NCBI RefSeq assembly: GCF_040054535.1
Contig: NC_090796.1
Span: 3,330,501 to 3,394,500, forward strand
DNA from: Antennarius striatus
Taxonomy: Eukaryota; Chordata; Actinopteri; Lophiiformes; Antennariidae
Length of the DNA: 64,000 nucleotides
Direction: 5' to 3'
The position numbers were made by a program, and so were the translations under genes. Numbering within the stretch: the stretch's first letter is position 1; each line of letters begins with the position of its first letter. Below the pieces are notes generated by a model. That model was given only the letters and a program-made list of their open reading frames with translations, was not told the DNA's origin and ran no database searches. Positions 29,401-41,900 of the stretch are shown piece after piece.

Positions 29401-29922
29401 CGAAATGGAGGTGCAGCAGATGTAAGGAGAGAGTTTTTGATAATGTTGCTGTTGAGATTTAGAAGCTCTTATTTCTCAATCAGCTATGTTTCTTTAATAC
29501 TGATGAAAGGTCTGATGAAAAACAACATGGTGACATGCATTGCTGTCACCTGGTTATGATGAAACAGTTTTATATGTGTGTCAGTCATTTAATGTCTTCT
29601 GTAGCATCTATCAAACTGCATATCTGAAACAAGATTGGCCAAGTACAAAAAGGAAAAACTTCTATTTTTCCTTTTTGTCGGAAAAATAATAGACCAACCA
29701 CGGAAAGCTATATTTACACATTTACTGTAGATTTAGATAACCTTTAGGTTGACCTGGAAATTTCTGTGAAAATGGGGTCATCCAGCAGAAATGTGGTCAT
29801 CTTAACTTAATAGGTTTTCTAAATTAATTTATCATTTTCATGACATGTAAGTAGTTGGATTACTCCACACAGCCACCAATAGCTGGGCGGCTGGTGGTGG
29901 CAACTGGGACTCTTCAGAGCAT

Positions 29923-29971
<49 letters not shown>

Positions 29972-32900
29972 GAGAGCACCTTGTTGATCGTACACCACAA
30001 GTGTCCTCGTTCTGTTGACCAGCCCCATGCCCTACTTACTGTGAATGAGCGATTGCTAAATCCTCCTGAATCAGCATAAAGATAAGCAGGGGACCCAAAA
30101 CATTCACGATGAAATGCACACCCACGGGAATGAACAGATACACACTGGCCTTAAACCACGACTTCCGTCTCATTCATATTTGTCCAAGTCAGGCCGGGCT
30201 CAGCACGGAGAATGCTTACCAAGACCATTTTCTCAAGCCTGGCTCAGTTGTCATACATGGGTGAAACAGGTATGAGCCGTGGGCTCATTGGTCAGGAGGA
30301 ATTTGAGGTGAAACAAACTAGGTTAATTGGCTGTGAGGAGCTGATGCCGTACATTTTCTGTGGAGCTGCCACCAGCAGATGATTGAGACTCAGGGTGTCC
30401 TCTGGGACCACAAGGAGGCGTGAGAATTTCAACAAGAGGGTGGTAGGGTCTGAGGAGGACACTGGTGAGGCTGACTCGTCCTCACTGGGCATCATGGTAA
30501 GTCGTCAGTATCAAGCATTGATGAGGTCATCACTGACAATGTCATTACAATTCATCCCCTAACAAATCAGCAAACTAGATCCGGCTTTGTGCATGGCGGC
30601 ATTCAAAATTTTGAAAGTACAAAATCATACGGCTCAAAATTAGATATCCATTGTTTATGTCGTTTTATGCAAATTATACTCAGTTGTTTGTGTATTTGCT
30701 GATTGCAACTGAATCATTAGATTAAATTATTATTTACCTCTGATATCAAAACATGCAAAGGTCCAAGGACCAACAAGACAGAGAAGGGGATATTTAGGAT
30801 GGATGGATGATATGTTTCTCTTTCTGTTTCCAATAGTGCTGCTTTTCTTTTTTTCCAGGCAGCATTATTGTGTTGTTTTATCTGGAATGAGTCTCTGTTA
30901 GAGTCAAACACAATGTTCCGTACAATGAGTCGGCGTTTTAATTTATTCCCAAGTGTAAAGGTCGCTACTGTTGTAAAGATGATGGGAGTCGATGTGTTTG
31001 TGCGACCCGTATCACCCCAATGGGTTTCTTCCTTGGAGCGTTATTTAGGCAGAAGTGAAGTAGTAAGTGTAGGAGCAGATTATGAAGCTATTATTATAAA
31101 GCTGTCTCACAGGGCTATGATAGCCAAGACTGACAAGGTGTTTTATCTCTGCTCCCAGGGAAATGAGTCATTTAACACACACTGTTGAAGGTGTGAGTGA
31201 AGAGGCTTTTACATTTCTATGTGTCAGTGATGCCCTCTTGAACTCTTGTCTCTAGTTGCCCTCCTTGCGGCTGGAGTCACCTCTGTCGGACAATGTGTTT
31301 GTTTGAGACTTCCCAGTACCAGAAATAAGACAGTTTTACTCTTGTAGAAATATGAAAACTCTTCTTAAATCTAAGTGCAACTCACGGCTTTTACTGGAAT
31401 TCTCAGCAGCTACTGGTGTGGTTGCTGTTTTCTGGCTTCTGACCATGTGGGAACACTAATAAGACGGTTGCAGGTTGGAATACAGACCTCCGCCCTGAAA
31501 TGCACTTGGATAAGCAGCACATAATGCTCATGCTCATCAGTAGCAGCCTGGATTGAACCTAAAGAGAAAATACTAACTGGTTGGTCAGCCGATGCCCCCT
31601 GAAATTTCTCTTATAATTTGTCCTATTTGAGCCCTAAATTATAAATTTAACTTGTTTTTGTTGATGTATATTGTCTGAGAAATAATAGTTATAGTGTCTT
31701 CTTTTGTCTTGGTGCTGAATGATTATGCGAAACCATCTAAATTCAAGCACACCCTTTCAAAGAGTTAAGATAATTATTATTACAATTTCTCAAGTGTCAG
31801 ACATTAGCATTAGAATTAAAAAATGAATAAAGTTACAATAGACTAACTCAAAGCAACTCTAATATAGCATAAAATGATAAATATAACAACACAATTACAC
31901 CAATATCTAAAATGTTAAAGTTTCCAGGTGTTGGTGGGAAATCCCTGTTGTTTTTAAGGACTGTTAAAGGTGGTAAATAGGATGTCCGTGTTCTGTATGT
32001 TTGTACCCAATGGTGAGCAATTTATCCACAACTCTTCAAAAACTTATGTACAGAATTCAGTGGCATTTAACAAAGGCTTTGCATACACTGTCAAGATGTG
32101 GATCTTATAATTTGTTTCTTCATGTTTCCCATGTTTACATGTTTATGTCAGTTTACTCACATTCACCCATGATAGTCGAGGGAGCATCTGTGTCCTTGGA
32201 TACAAAGTTTCTCAGGTTATTTCTTAAGAGGGCCCTATATTTGCATAGAGGCCCTCTTAAGATCACCAAAATTGAGTTGGGTTATATAAATTCTGTATAT
32301 CAATTGCGTCTTAAGGATATCCACCATATATATACACTGTATATATACAGTATATACCACATATATCATATATATATATACACTGTATATATACAGTATA
32401 TACAGTATATATATAGGACATGTATGGAAAAGAGGCAAAGTGTCATGTCAGACTTTCTCCTTAACCTTATCTGTCCTGATCACAAATTTAAAATCCGTTT
32501 GCTGCTCTGGATTTACAAGGCAGATATCACTCTGAAGTAGAAGAGTGCTGGCTGTCCGCTTATGCTTATTGACTCTTGAGTTTACTTCTGTCGGTCTGTC
32601 TGAGAAAGATACAAAGTCCAGATATGGGTCCTCACCTCCACACAACCTCTCAAAGTCCTCATGCATTTCATCTCCTCAAAAGCTTCCCCCTCCTTCAGCC
32701 TCTTGACTGCCAACTTTGCCTGACGTAGCTCTATCTGACTTTCTGTCACCATCTGTCCTGCGACACTGACCCTGATGGGGTGTCGTCGTGGGATTTGGAG
32801 GGGGTGTAAATGATGCGGAGAGACCAGAGAAGTCTTGTCATTTGGATGTGAAGACCAATGAAACAGAAGAGGTTGTGAGAATAAATGAGAAGATGTTGTA

Positions 32901-35900
32901 CATTTTTAGATTGTACAGCAGTTACCTGGAACAGACAGGTGGAGCGAGAGATCCTATTATTTATTAATCAACTGAATCACTGAAAATGTCAGTGGCAGAC
33001 TGTACTCAGTTATGTGTGCATATATAAATACCTCTACCTGTAATCTATACATGGAAATAGAAATAAAGTGCTGTATGTATTATAAATAATTCTGGCTTGT
33101 CTTTCATCTTTTTAGCATTTCTTCCATCTGTGATTTGATCTTCGGGCAAAATCAAGTATTTGGTCTATAAAACATGAGCTGAACAAGCTGAACTAGTTTA
33201 ACAACAAGAACCTGCTTCTGAACTCGTCACACCGATCTTCCGATTAATATTTCATGAAAACGTCCTCATTCCCTTTTCTCTGATTTTTTCATTTCCCTCT
33301 TGCTGCTCGTTCTTCTTCAGATCTCCCCCCATCTCTGGCTTCCTCGATGACTACGCTTTTGTCACTGGTGGTTTGTTGGACCTCTATGAGGCCACTCTGG
33401 AGACCGAGTGGTTGCAGTGGGCTGAGGAGCTGCAGCTCAGACAGGATGAGTTGTTCTGGGATGAACATGGTGGAGGCTACTTCTGCAGCGACCCCAATGA
33501 CAACACTGTGCTGCTGCAACTGAAAGAAGGTTGGGGATGAACTCCGCCTAGACAGTTAAAAATAACCTTGACTCAAATGGTTGCTCCTGATATTACTGTC
33601 CCCTGTTTAAGACTCAATCAATGCAGTGAATTCAACTGATTATTTAACTGAATCTCTAAACCAAGCTGACAAACTACAATTTCTTTGTATATTTTCTCAT
33701 TGTCATCAATTTTACTTTATTCTAAAATCTCCTAAATTTAAATCCTAAAGGTTAAACTTATGTAACTTTCTAAATTTTAGAGGAAGTGTGAATGTATTAA
33801 TACTTCATTTATTTTTACGACTGCAATCGTCTTGTCTTCAGCCGCATATACGCTATGTGGATCACAGTTCTGCCGGAGCCTATCCCAGCTGGCTTTGGAT
33901 AAGAGGTGGGGTACACTACGGATGTGTTGCCATCGTGTGATTTTAGTAATGTGTGAAGTCACAATCATACAAAGAGCGCAGGTGCACGGAACAGGATGTT
34001 CACCTTCAAGTGTTGCTTCAGATTGATTGTTTTGTTCCCACTTAATTTGCAGCCACAGGGCGTCTCTCCATCTTACTATTTGACATTGAATTGTGTTTTC
34101 CTTTCACACGTATATGTGTGTCCATAGCTGTTTTCTCCCTTCTACCAAACCCTTTTTATTAAATTAGCAATCATTACGTCCCACTTCGAAGCAGTGATGT
34201 ATTGTAATTGTCAGTGGTTTTGTGATCGTGGTTTTGTTCTTTCCTCCGTCCACCAAATATCTTTGCAACTGTTGCAAATATAAAGATGAAATAAAAAGCA
34301 CTTTACTCGGGTGGAAAAGGGGATAAAAATGAGATGATGACTTTGACCTTGAGAAAACTAGGTCAAGGTCAAATTTACACTTTTTTACACAGGAACCAGA
34401 TACGATAGAAAGGCGAGGGAGGCCAGTGTGAGTAAGATCATAGATCAAAGCTAGTGCTTTAATCAGTGACAGTAGGTCAGAGCACTAGCTTTGATCTTTG
34501 ACCTATGCAAGTAGGTCAGGATAAAATTTTGAATTCAGGGGCATTGCGGGATGTTGCAGTCTGTGACTGCCTTGGTTCTAGTTTTGTTATTAGTTCCTGT
34601 CAGTTCGGGAGACTACAGTATTTTCCGCACTATAAGGCGCACCGGATTATAAGACGCACACAATAAAAATAAATAAAATTTATTTGATAAACTGCAGCGG
34701 CTGTAGTTGTGCAATCTGTCCACTAGATAGAGCCGCGCTGCGCAGGCAGTCATGAGTGCATTCATGACTTCCTGACTACCTTTGAATGGCCCCTATTGTT
34801 ATGTCAATAAGCCATTCTGAGCCTCATCAAGGAAACCTGATCACTTGATCACTTTGCCATCTTAGAAAGAAGTCAACACGCATATTAAAAAACCTGACAT
34901 TAAAAACTGGTTAAATTCATTTCGAGTGCAGTCAGTGCGAACAGAGCGGATTATTTCCTGATCTGAAGTTCGAAGCAGATATTTAAGCTCCGACGTTCGT
35001 CTTCGTTTATTAATTAAATATTGTTTCGATTGATCGGTAGTCCAGTTGGAGGTGAGGTGCAGCTATTTGCTACTGTATGTCCTAAACAATGTTTTAACTA
35101 GTTTTTAATGTCAGGCTGATAATTTACTGGCAAATGTGACGCTGTTTTACTCCTAGAACTGACTTTAACGTCGGTGTCTCACCGCCGTGAATCTCACAGC
35201 ACGTCGCTGCGACAGAATACACAAGCCTGAATGCGCCCCTCCGCCGCCCGCCCAGAGCTATCAACTACATTTGTAAATCAATTGCAGCAAGCCCGTTGGC
35301 ACCTTTGTCTAGCAGTGACTCTGCCCTTGAAATTTCAGAAAAAACTGGAAGATCAGCTTTGAGGGTCTTTCATTCACCTTTATGCCAGTTTCTCCGTGTG
35401 TTTCCACAGACTAACAGAATGGACCGTCACTAGATTCCAGATGACAGCACAATGGCATTTTTAAGACCAATTAAGTTTAAAGTGGGTTATTTCCGACACC
35501 AAATAGTTAGGTAATACTGAGCTCAGTCAGTCAGTCAAACTGCTGCGTAATCACCGGTGCTCCTACAGTCTGCTCTACCGTCTGAGAGCAGCTCAGTCAG
35601 AGCCGGGACTTCGGTGACTCCCTTTGACTACCGTTGTTAGGGGGCGTGGACCCGAGTGCCTTGTGAGGGGGCTCCCCTGGTGGCGGAGAGCCGCATGACT
35701 GGCGGCCAGATTACCGGCTTTTTTTCAGCGATCATGTTTTTAACCGATATTAATATGAATATTAATCCATATATAAAACGTTCTGGATTGTAAGGTGCAC
35801 TATGGGTTTATGAGAAAATTTTAGGCTTTTCGGTGCGCCTTATAGTGCGGAAAATACGGTAATCATTATTGAGCAGTAATAATGATTACAGCAGAGGCTT

Positions 35901-38900
35901 CTGGGAAAGTCCACGATGCAGTGATTTTTCTACTGTCCAAAACATTTGGCTTAAATGAATGATAGCTGTGATTTAGGGTTTTTTTTCGCCACCATCATGT
36001 CTCTGACTTTGTTTCAGTCCTGCTGCTGACAAGTGGCTGGAAGTCTATACTTTTCTCTTTATTTTTGTTCCAGGGGAAGTTGCTTTAATATCACTGCCAG
36101 TTTTCAACACTTGAACCACAGAAAAGTTTGGCTTAAGTGGATATATTAGATGAATTGATAGAGGATGAGATAAGAGTAGAAGAGGACCTCCCATATCTAC
36201 CTCCAGTGAAATGCATCAGTCTCTCACTCAAGTTGAGCCGCCGCTCTATTAAAAGCACTCAGACTCTTGCTGTTATTTTTTTTTCAGCCACTTTGATCAC
36301 CGCACCCGTCAAACCTGTCTCTCTTCTGTCTCTCACTTCATCTGCCTTCAACTGATTGAAACTACACACACGGTGTATGGAGGAAATCTGACATCTGCTT
36401 CCTGCCTCTGCCTCCTGTCATTTCACCTACAGCTTAATGCAGTCTTTTTATTTACTTGGTGAATTTTCCATCTTTGTGTATTTTGTTGCCCTTAAACTAG
36501 TATCAAGTATCAAAGTTTGAAGTCAGCTTTATTATCAGTTACTTTTCATGCATTCATATACATAGAACTGAATTTGCATTTCTCTCTAATCCAAAAATGT
36601 AAAAACTAAGAGCTAATAATTTAAAATACTGTACAATCAAATGTAAGATAAAAACAAATCAACAACAATCGTACTCTACGTAAGACACAAATGGAGTCTG
36701 TTGATCAGAATCTGAGTATTGTAATGCAACAGAGGAATTTATTCATGTGTATTTTAACATAAAAACAGTGGATCGTTTGTTAGATGGACTTGTTTAATCT
36801 CATTCTCATTCTTTTTTTCTCATTCATGTTTTCAGTGACATTCTATTTATAGTGGCAATTCTTAATGTAGTCAGGAGAAATTTAAGACCAAAAAGAATGA
36901 GTGAATGAGGATAAATGAGTTCTTAACATTTCATGAGTACCATCAACCAATCAAAATCTGCACTGTATTTTGAGTTATATTTATCTCTCTGTATATTTAC
37001 ACCGACACTATCATCTCAGCCATACCTTGTTTTCAATTCTAATTATAAAATGTTAGCATGCTATCAATCAATCAACTTTTATTTATATAGTGCTTAATCA
37101 CATCTGAAGACATTTCAAAGCGCTTTACAGATAGAAAGCCAACAATGCCCTCCAGAGCAAACATAAGCGACGATGGCCGGGAAAAACTCCCTCATTGAGG
37201 AAGAAACTCCGGGAAGAACCCAGGCTCTGGAGGGCGGTCATCCACCTTGACCTGTTGTTTGGGAATGAGAAATACATTGGGGAATGAGATATGTAAAGTA
37301 AAAGAGACATAGGGAGAGAGTGAGAGAGTGGCAGATAGGCCAGTTTGAGTTTTAACACACTAATTTCCATGGTAAACATTCTTAAAGCAGCTAAGATACC
37401 GTAGCTCTAAAGTTTGATGATATTATGCTAGAGCTTAGAGGCATATGCTTTCAATGTCTGATAAAAATATTGTTTGCGGTACAAACAGGGTATAAATACT
37501 GTATAGGGTGTGTGTCTGACCTTGATGTGCACATAGCCTCGCTTCCTTTACTGATGGGGGTTGGTGGTTCAGAGGAGCAGACAGCTCACAGAGATGCAGG
37601 CATTTACTTTTGATTCTTCAGACCAGTTTCCATTCCAGATCCACAGGCGACTGCTGTGTTTTGTTTTGTTTTTTACTCTTGAGGTAATCCATCTGACAGC
37701 TGCCATTTGTTTTAACAGCTTGCCTCTCCAATTTGTTTTTATATGCTCTTCTCATCTGTGCTCTGGGTTAGAGGTATAATACATACTGTGCAGTTGGGCC
37801 CATCTTTTCCTCATTTACATAGTACATCTCTTTTCTTTTAAGTGAAGGACAATTGGCTTTAATTTGGGTTTTTATGGGATTTGGAACCAAACGAATGGGG
37901 AAAAAAACTTTCTGCATGAATCCATTTAGTGTATTATGCAAAATTTACTTTTGGATGTCACCCCTGCATCAGCTGATATTTCATATTAAAATCTCATGTT
38001 TGAATTTTAGGCTTTAGCTCTTCCTTTGCTCAGAGTCTTTACAGACTTTACAAAAGAAAAAGGCTCTTCATATTAGAACTGTGTGAGTCATCAATCTGGG
38101 CTCTGATCTGAGACATTGTCTTGTGATTCCTTATGACTCGGATGAACTTCTCCTCACCAGCAGAGGAAACCCTTGGTTCTGTATCTGGAGCGGTCCTCAT
38201 GTGAGCCAGTTCCATCATGGTTTCTGCAACTGGGATCCATTCAAACTTTTTACACTTCTCCAGACAGACTGACTTTCTGTCACGATTACTATTCTGTTTG
38301 TTTTCTCTTTACTTACATATCTGTCTTTCCGGATCCGGTCCCTCTTGCAATCAGCTCTTTCCCTGCACCTACCTTCCCTTTGTTCACCTGCAGCCACTCC
38401 CCTAATCGGCCACCACTCTTCATATACCAGCTCAGCTCTCAGCTGTCTGCCAGATTGTTAGTGTTTGTCCTGACCTTCCAGCCATTGTATCCTGCCTTAC
38501 CCTTTGACCTTGTTTTGACCCTGCCATTTTCTCGGACCCTGCCTGTAATAATCCCTGCTTGGATTTGTCTGCCTGGTGTGAAGGATTGTCCTTTGTGTAT
38601 GGCCTGCCTGATTATTGGACTCTGGCTGTTTGCCTGCTGTCTGATTCATCTGCTGTTTGGACTGATTCCCTGGTAGCAGAACCCTGCCTGTACAATTGAC
38701 CCGCCTGCTACTCTGTTGTGCTTTTGGGTTCCCCCTGCCAGTCGTGTTCGGGCAGTGACACTTTCAGTTCTTAAAGTAATGTTGGACTTTCATTTCTCTT
38801 TACTTGGCTGCATAAAATGTATTCTAACAGTTATAATGGGTTTTTCAACTGTGTAAACTACCTGACTTCTTCACAACACAACCAATGACCCCAACGCCAT

Positions 38901-41900
38901 GAAGAAAACAAGAAAATCCATAAATGAATCTCTTGTAGATACTATTTTAGGTGACTACCTCATGAAGCTCATTGAGAGAAGGCCAAGGGTTTGCAGAGCT
39001 GTAATCAAAGCAAAGCATCAGAGGTAGGGGTGGGGTTAGTTCTCTCACAATATCTGTTTGCTATGTAATATCTCACTTCATAGTTGTGATGTATGCATTA
39101 CAATATAGAAAGTAATAAAAATGAAGAAAAAAAAAAACTTGTACACATCTATGAAAGAATGGGTTTCTCTCCGGTTGGGTTGCCCACCTAGATCCAGTCA
39201 GAGGAACTCTGAATGCTTCAGCATACCTAGATATTCAGGACAATTTCATACTCCCAAATTTGTGGGACAAGTTTGAACATGGTCACTTCTTGTCCAATAT
39301 CAGCATCTGATCTTACAAATACACTTCTGGAGGAATGATCAAACATTCTCATAAACCCCTCCTAAACCTTGTGGAAAACCTTCCGAGGAGAGTTGGAGCT
39401 GTTAAAGCTGCAAAGGGAGGACTGACATCATATTAATTATAACATTTAGAACAGGATGCCACTCAACTTAACTTCACTTGTCTGAAGGCAGATGAGCGAA
39501 TACTTTTGGCAACATAGGATATATAGTTTCTTTTTTTGAACAGATAGGAGGCTCAGACACCACAGATAGAGTGTGGAACACAGAAAAAACATAATTATAA
39601 GAACTGCTGACAGATCAAAGATGATGTGTGTGTGCGTGTGTGTGTTTGCTACCTACATTGCTACATCAGTGTGTTTATCAGAGCTGACATGTGAGAGGTT
39701 TCTCATCTGAAAGGATTGACTATGCCATTATGGTGCCAGCTCCTGTAAGGTTGAAGCCCATTATTGATGCTACGACCGCAGCACTGTGGACGCCTGTCAC
39801 CACAAGACTGATTACCCCAGCACTGGCCCGACTTGTGTCTGCTTTATCTCAACCAGTAGGGTTAAAATGATGTATACTACCACATTTGGCAGCATAACAA
39901 ATCAGCTGTTTGTTAGAATATTTTTCTATGTCATATTTGAAGATATATTTTGACCATTTTATTTCACTTTTATCATTTAAAAATATATGGACTTTTGGTT
40001 CAATTTGGCGGAATAGTGTGACATCCGGGTTCCAGTCCTTTCAGTGATGAGTTTGTATGTTCTTCCCATGTCTGTGTGGGTTCTCTCCAGGTTCTCCCAC
40101 CTTCAGAAACATGCAGCTTCGGTGAAGTGCTGAGGTATAAATTAACCGTAGTTGTAAATGGTTACCTGTGAGGGAGTTTTTCCCCGCTGCTGTCACTTCC
40201 ACTTGCTTTGGAGGATTATGTTGGGGTTCTATTTCTGTAATAGCGCTTCGAAATGTCTGTTGATGTGATTAAGTGCTTTACAAATAAAAGTTGATTAATT
40301 GATTGATTGCCTTACACATGGCTTTGCCATGCACCCGGAGCTTACCCTGCCTCTCGCCTGTAGTCAGCTGGGATTGGCTCCAGCAACACCCGTGACCCGC
40401 AAAGTGGAAGAAGTGGCTGCATAAGAAAAGGGGAGGATGGGTGGAGAGTTCAATTCATGTCATTTGAAAGAAAGTTTTGTAAGCTTTTTGTATAAATTTT
40501 GCCAGTTTTCGAAAATAATTTGACTTTTTTTTCAATAAGACATTTTAAAAACTATTTCTTTTTCTTTTTAACAGATTTTTTTGCATTTGTACTTTCCAGA
40601 AATGTAACAGCTTTTTGTCATAAATTAAAAATGTTCTATTGATGTATTGATATAATATTCAGAAAAAAATATGTTGTTGTTATATATTATTATTTCGTTA
40701 TTTTTTTCTGTTAATGTAATATCTGATTTTATAACTTGTTTATCTAATAATGAACATGTAATTCATCTCTTCTTTCAGGCACTCTCACATGGACCCACAA
40801 ACTTGCATGCTGCATTCACATCTTTTTAAATGCATACATTTTGTATTTTTGCTACGTAGTAGATGCATAATGAAAACAAATTCCCCCTTGTTTACACAAA
40901 CACACGCTTGCTGCACTGTTACGTTCATAGACAAAAACACCAAAGCTGAGAACAGAGTGTAATGAGGTCAGAGGTTATAAGAAGATCACCTCCAGGCTCT
41001 TATTGGACGCTGATAACAGATAAGGACCAGTCACTTAAGAGGCCTGAGTCATGAGCTCATCTGTTAGTCCCATCACATCACACCACACTCTGAAACACTC
41101 TGACATGGTTGTGTAATGAAAGAAATGGAAACTGAAATGGTTTATACCAGATGGAGCAGTTGTCTAAAGATGTGTGGCACGAAAGACATTATGTGTTGTC
41201 CTTTTTGAATCACACCATGTGAAATGTTAGCAAGTAGTTTTTTGAAATGTTTTGCCACAATGTAAAACAAACAATTATTATCAATTATCAATTACAACAA
41301 TTATTCTCAGTTCACTTTTAAAATATGTGCCTGTCCTATTTGTGATGAGAGCTTTGCCAAGCTCTGCCAACCAGATGAATCTGGGAAGGAAGTCAGATGC
41401 AGACGTTGCATAAAATCTGATCATTTTTCTTTTAAATCAAAGACCCAAAATCCATTCAGATCAACAAAATAAGGCAGACAAAGGCTCTTGACAGGTGGGG
41501 TGTTGAGCTGTGTGGGGAACAGAATAAAGTGGTGTTGTCGTAAACTGTTGTGTGTCTTTCTGCTTATGCTGATCAGATCAGGATGGAGCCGAGCCCAGCG
41601 CTAACTCCGTGTCTGCGTCCAATCTCCTGCGTCTGTCCCACTACTCTGGCAAACAGGAGTGGCTCCACAGGTGTGAACGACTACTGGCCGCCTTCTCTGA
41701 TCGTCTGTCAATGGCTCCCATAGCGCTTCCGGAAATGGTCCGGGCTCTCATGGCCCAGCACTACACCCTGAAACAGGTTACACATTTCGTACTTGACACG
41801 TTGATTTTATCTCTGGTGTGGCATATTTTTGTTTATTTCCTTATTTAGAGATGGAACATACTGTATGAGACATTGGAAACTCTTCTCACTGCTGAGAAAA

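Larger units (their letters stand above)
29422..33320 (+). other. spata20 intron 12
   Basis: 3.9 kb. Contains a 14-bp-arm inverted repeat (29645-29678), a (CA)n tract at 29926-29968, an unexplained minus-strand ORF (30292-30495), a 12-bp-arm inverted repeat (32223-32261) and an AT palindromic microsatellite (32322-32416). No coding exon recognised. Confidence 0.5.
33530..41576 (+). other. spata20 intron 13
   Basis: 8 kb, mostly transposons: SINE/L2-tail remnant near 33870-33920, nuclear-receptor-motif repeat (34167-34590), pogo-like element (34616-35859), SINE (37063-37255), solo LTR (38278-38760), Tc1 remnant (39150-39520), V-SINE with nested SINE (40005-40440). The stretches 35889-37062 and 40441-41576 show nothing recognisable. 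Confidence 0.55.

Noticed and set aside
23633..29425. Bacterial contamination, since the thioredoxin/YyaL-like protein has close bacterial relatives
   Set aside because: The coding sequence is divided into many exons with consensus splice sites and matches the vertebrate SPATA20 form.
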